Part shown: piece after piece, positions 61,063-64,000 of the stretch
How the letters are laid out: every line of letters starts with the position of its first letter
Position numbering within the stretch: the first letter of the stretch is position 1
Made by a program: the position numbers and the translations under genes
Notes under the pieces: model-generated
Database searches by the model: none
What the model was told of the DNA's origin: nothing
The model's input: only the letters and a program-made list of their open reading frames with translations
Assembly (NCBI GenBank): GCA_937958695.1
Contig: CALGNK010000013.1
Span: 34,144-98,143 of the forward strand
DNA: 64,000 nucleotides
Source of the DNA: an uncultured bacterium
Lineage (GTDB): Bacteria > DUMJ01
Direction of reading: 5' to 3'

Positions 61063-61087
61063 GCGGGGAATATCTCCCCGCCTTTTT
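61063..61087. terminator. Bidirectional terminator between the zinc-ribbon gene and ppdK
   Basis: GCGGGGA/TCCCCGC, 7-bp stem with a five-base loop, followed by CTTTTTT on the + strand and CTTTTTTTATTTT on the - strand. A classical intrinsic terminator in both directions. Confidence 0.9.
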
Positions 61088-61097
61088 TATATGATTA

Positions 61098-63755
61098 TTA
61101 CTTATCTCTAAATGCCTGTTTCTCTTTAAGTGCTGCATGAGCTGCTGCCAAACGAGCTACAGGAACTCTGAATGGAGAACAACTTACATAGTTGAGTCCT
61201 ATCTCATGAGCAAACATTATAGAATCTGGGTCTCCGCCATGCTCTCCGCAGATACCTACTTCTAGGTCTGGCCTAGTAGCTCGTCCTTCTTTTACAGCCA
61301 TTTCCATAAGTCTACCAACACCCTTTGTATCGAGTGTCTGGAATGGATCGTTAGATAAGATGCCTTTCTCTAGATAGACAAATAGGAACTTACCTTCAGC
61401 GTCATCTCTAGAATAACCAAATGTCATCTGAGTCAGGTCGTTAGTTCCAAAGCTAAAGAACTGAGCGTACTCAGCAATCTCACCAGCGGTAAGAGCAGCT
61501 CTTGGAACTTCAATCATTGTTCCAAACTTGTAGTCTATTGTGACTCCTTGCTCCTCCATAACTTTCTTTGCCACAGCTTCTAGCTGTTCTCTTACTACCT
61601 TGAGCTCATTTACATGGCCTACAAGAGGAATCATAACCTCTGGCTTTGGATTATATCCTTCTTTCTTAAGTTCGCAAGCTGCCTCAAAGATAGCCCTTAC
61701 TTGCATCTCATTGAATTCTGGTCTAGTAATACCAAGTCTGCATCCTCTTAGACCAAGCATTGGGTTAGCTTCTCTCATTTCCTCTACACGCTTTAGAAGC
61801 TCTTCCTTCTCTGCTAAGGCTTTTGGATCTTTTCCTGTAATTCTAAGTTCTATTACTTCAGCTAGTAGTTCTTCATGTCTTGGCAAGAATTCATGTAGAG
61901 GTGGATCGAGTAATCTTATTATAACAGGTAGCCCATCCATAACCTTTAGGATGCCTTTGAAGTCTTCTTTCTGTATGGGTAGAAGCTTATCTAGTGCAGA
62001 TTTTCTCTCTTCTGGTGTTCTAGCTAGTATTGCCTCTCTCACTACAGGTAGTCTATCAGCCTCAAAGAACATATGCTCAGTTCTGCAGAGTCCAATACCT
62101 TGAGCACCATACTCCTTAGCCTTTTGTGCATCTCTTGGATAATCAGCATTAGCCCAGTTCTGAAGCTTCTTAAACTGGTCAGCCCATGATAGTAACTTTT
62201 GAAGCTCTGGAGTAAGCTCTGGTTCTATTAGTGGAACTTCGCCTAAGATTACCTCTCCGGTTGTTCCGTTTATTGTTATAACATCTCCCTCTCTTACTGT
62301 ATAGCTATTTACATTAAATAACCTATTATCAAGGTCAATCTTTATGGATTCTGCTCCAACTACGCATGGCTTTCCAATTCCTCTTGCTACTACTGCAGCA
62401 TGGCTTGTTGCCCCACCACGAGCGGTGAGAATCCCTTCACTTACTAACATTCCTCCTACATCATCAGGGTTTGTCTCAGGTCTTACAAGGATAACTCTCT
62501 CTCCATTCTCTGCCCACTCTTTAGCCTTCTCTGCGTCAAAGACAGCTTTACCAGTCGCTGCTCCTGGAGAAGCATTCAAACCTTTAGCTATAACAGTAAT
62601 TTTAGCAGAAGGATCTATCTGTCTATGTAGTAGTTGATTTATCTGGTTAGGCTCTACTCTTAGGACTGCCTCTTCCTTAGAGATGATACCTTCCTCAGCC
62701 ATGTCAACAGCTATCTTTACTGCAGCTTGAGCGGTTCTCTTTCCAGATCTTGTCTGGAGCATCCATAGTTTTCCACGCTCAACTGTAAACTCAATATCCT
62801 GCATATCTCTGTAGTAATTTTCTAGCCTCTTTGCTATTTCTACCAGTTGGTCGTATATAACAGGCATCTTCTCCTTTAGCTCATCTATCTTTAGAGGTGT
62901 ACGGATGCCGGCTACTACATCTTCACCCTGAGCGTTGAAGAGAAATTCTCCAAAGAACTTCTTCTCTCCTGTTGCTGGGTCTCTTGTAAATGCAACACCT
63001 GTTCCGGAGTCAAAGCCCATATTACCGAATACCATGGTTACTACGTTTACCGCTGTTCCAAGATTGTGAGGTATCTTATGATAATTTCTGTAATCGATAG
63101 CTCTCTTATTGTTCCAAGAATTGAATACTGCACCTATAGCTAATCTTAACTGTTCAAGAGGATCCTGTGGAAAGTCTTTTCCGGTCTCTCTTTTAACAAT
63201 ATCTTTAAAGATAGAGACTATCTCTTTTAGATGTTCTGCTGTGAGGTCTGTATCGTAGTGTGCCCCCACCTTCTCTTTATACTCTTCAAATACCTTGTCA
63301 AATATCTCACCAGGGACACCTAAAACTATCTTGCCAAAGAGTTGTATGAAACGTCTATATGCATCGTATACAAATCTCTCATTCTGGGTAAGCTGTATCA
63401 GTCCTTTTGCTACCTCATCATTTAGCCCTAGATTTAGGACTGTATCCATCATTCCAGGCATAGAAAACTTTGCACCTGATCTTACTGAGACCAAAAGTGG
63501 ATTAGAAACATCTCCAAACTTCTTCCCTGTTCTCCTCTCCACCTCTTTAAGCGCTTCTAGTACTTGTTCCCACATACCTTCTGGGAACTTTTGGTCATTC
63601 TCGTAGTAGGCATTGCAAGCCTCTGTAGTGATAGTAAATCCTGGAGGTACAGGAAGTCCTGCTTGGGTCATTTGTGCTAACCCAGCACCTTTACCTCCTA
63701 AAAGCGCCCTATCGTTAGGATCGCCTTCATCGAATAAGTAAACCCACTTCTTCAT
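61098..63755 (-). CDS. ppdK: Pyruvate, phosphate dikinase
   Basis: An 885-residue PPDK that interconverts pyruvate + ATP + Pi and PEP + AMP + PPi. N-terminal ATP-grasp domain begins VYLFDEGDPNDRALLGGKGAGLAQM (here LLGGKGAGLAQM); the phosphohistidine is His452 in GGATSHAAVVARGIGKPC; the PEP/pyruvate barrel has GLCRTEHMFF and SFGTNDLTQMTFG. The length matches the family (about 870-890). In anaerobic heterotrophs it usually works in glycolysis with PPi or in gluconeogenesis. It is a single gene with its own promoter and ribosome site GGAG. Confidence 0.98.
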   Translation of the reverse strand: MKKWVYLFDEGDPNDRALLGGKGAGLAQMTQAGLPVPPGFTITTEACNAYYENDQKFPEGMWEQVLEALKEVERRTGKKFGDVSNPLLVSVRSGAKFSMPGMMDTVLNLGLNDEVAKGLIQLTQNERFVYDAYRRFIQLFGKIVLGVPGEIFDKVFEEYKEKVGAHYDTDLTAEHLKEIVSIFKDIVKRETGKDFPQDPLEQLRLAIGAVFNSWNNKRAIDYRNYHKIPHNLGTAVNVVTMVFGNMGFDSGTGVAFTRDPATGEKKFFGEFLFNAQGEDVVAGIRTPLKIDELKEKMPVIYDQLVEIAKRLENYYRDMQDIEFTVERGKLWMLQTRSGKRTAQAAVKIAVDMAEEGIISKEEAVLRVEPNQINQLLHRQIDPSAKITVIAKGLNASPGAATGKAVFDAEKAKEWAENGERVILVRPETNPDDVGGMLVSEGILTARGGATSHAAVVARGIGKPCVVGAESIKIDLDNRLFNVNSYTVREGDVITINGTTGEVILGEVPLIEPELTPELQKLLSWADQFKKLQNWANADYPRDAQKAKEYGAQGIGLCRTEHMFFEADRLPVVREAILARTPEERKSALDKLLPIQKEDFKGILKVMDGLPVIIRLLDPPLHEFLPRHEELLAEVIELRITGKDPKALAEKEELLKRVEEMREANPMLGLRGCRLGITRPEFNEMQVRAIFEAACELKKEGYNPKPEVMIPLVGHVNELKVVREQLEAVAKKVMEEQGVTIDYKFGTMIEVPRAALTAGEIAEYAQFFSFGTNDLTQMTFGYSRDDAEGKFLFVYLEKGILSNDPFQTLDTKGVGRLMEMAVKEGRATRPDLEVGICGEHGGDPDSIMFAHEIGLNYVSCSPFRVPVARLAAAHAALKEKQAFRDK

Positions 63756-63811
63756 CTTTCACACTCCTTTTATTAAAGTTTATTCTATTTGCTTTTAGCC
63801 AAACCTTATCT

Positions 63812-63841
63812 ATTATATCAGAAAATATATAAAATATTCAA
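63812..63841 (-). promoter_or_regulatory. ppdK promoter
   Basis: TTGAAT (63841-63836), 18-base spacer, TATAAT (63817-63812) with a TGA extension. The leader is about 50 bases. Confidence 0.65.
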
Positions 63842-63936
63842 CTCAAATGGGTTAAGGTCAGAAATTACTCATTTTGATCCTTGATGATCTTAAAAAGATG
63901 AAAAAATAACTCAACAATTGATAGCATAGTACCATC

Positions 63937-63969
63937 TTAGTCTCTTTCAAAATATTTAAAAGAGACTAA
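63937..63969. repeat. Inverted repeat near the right edge, terminator-like
   Basis: TTAGTCTCTTT/AAAGAGACTAA, 11 perfect pairs with an 11-base loop, in the otherwise featureless stretch 63842-64000. It may end a transcript from beyond the window. No coding frame is supported there. Confidence 0.5.
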
Positions 63970-64000
63970 CTACACTTCCCCATAGAATTCCTTAAAAATC

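Noticed and set aside
1..64000. Mobile elements, prophage, CRISPR arrays or defence islands
   Set aside because: No transposase, integrase, phage structural gene, cas gene or regularly spaced repeats were seen, and codon use looks even across the window.

Overview
This window is a 64 kb piece of a low-GC bacterial chromosome. AGA/AGG arginine codons and ATA isoleucine codons dominate, genes are tightly packed with many ATGA and TAATG overlaps, and ribosome-binding sites are strong and GGAGG-like. The gene set (class I ligase RtcB, type I-alpha glutamine synthetase, pyruvate phosphate dikinase, TrpB2, citramalate synthase, many peptide and nucleoside ABC genes, URO-D-family and FAD/Gfo-Idh catabolic genes) suggests an anaerobic, probably thermophilic, heterotroph of a deep lineage (Dictyoglomota, Atribacterota, Thermotogota or Synergistota-like). 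The phylum cannot be fixed by reading alone. I see no phage genes, insertion sequences, CRISPR arrays or rRNA operon, and no unexplained gap over 300 bases.

Layout. 1-1760: end of rtcB and dgt. 1844-6514 (-): a BMP-type nucleoside ABC transporter. 6695-10127 (+): membrane diguanylate cyclase, rplM and glnA. 10137-14276 (-): a radical SAM/SPASM gene followed by purM-purN-purH. 14330-15900 (+): a small membrane protein, a DUF4438 protein that appears to start at CTG, and a QueT transporter. 15964-20517 (-): an Opp/Dpp operon (B, C, D, F plus a small membrane protein) without a binding protein. 20583-29710 (-): a long run resembling the Bacillus tmk-darA-holB-ricT-trmN6 region, with an R3H/AAA ATPase, MscS channel, sugar kinase, arginine/lysine decarboxylase and two deoxynucleoside kinases added. 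A tRNA-Leu gene lies antisense inside the ricT-like gene.

29768-40375: an aminotransferase, then an accessory catabolic block: PocR/AraC regulator, family-5 binding protein, URO-D-family protein, FAD oxidoreductase, Gfo/Idh dehydrogenase and an unrecognised secreted protein. 40568-46896 (+): a MalK-type ATPase, a BCAM0308-like zinc protein, Hsp20, Lon and transketolase. 46929-48609 (-): pyrB with a coupled class II aldolase homologue that has lost its metal-binding histidines. The pyrB leader carries a PyrR-like hairpin and two alternative helices that look like a translational switch. 48777-55819 (+): a zinc alcohol dehydrogenase, then leuD-leuB-cimA-pheA-HD-GYP-methyltransferase. 55786-59967 (-): serA with a class V aminotransferase (serine synthesis), and stand-alone trpB2. 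60147-61039 (+): tRNA-Met, tRNA-Val and a coiled-coil zinc-ribbon protein. 61098-63755 (-): ppdK.

Most promoters are close to TTGACA-17-TATAAT, often with a TGn extension, so a sigma-70-type housekeeping factor can be inferred. Both c-di-GMP (GGDEF and HD-GYP proteins) and c-di-AMP (DarA) signalling are represented. The observations most worth following are the pyrB leader, the degenerate aldolase, the apparent CTG and ATT start codons, the tRNA embedded antisense in a coding gene, and the 31-40 kb catabolic block.
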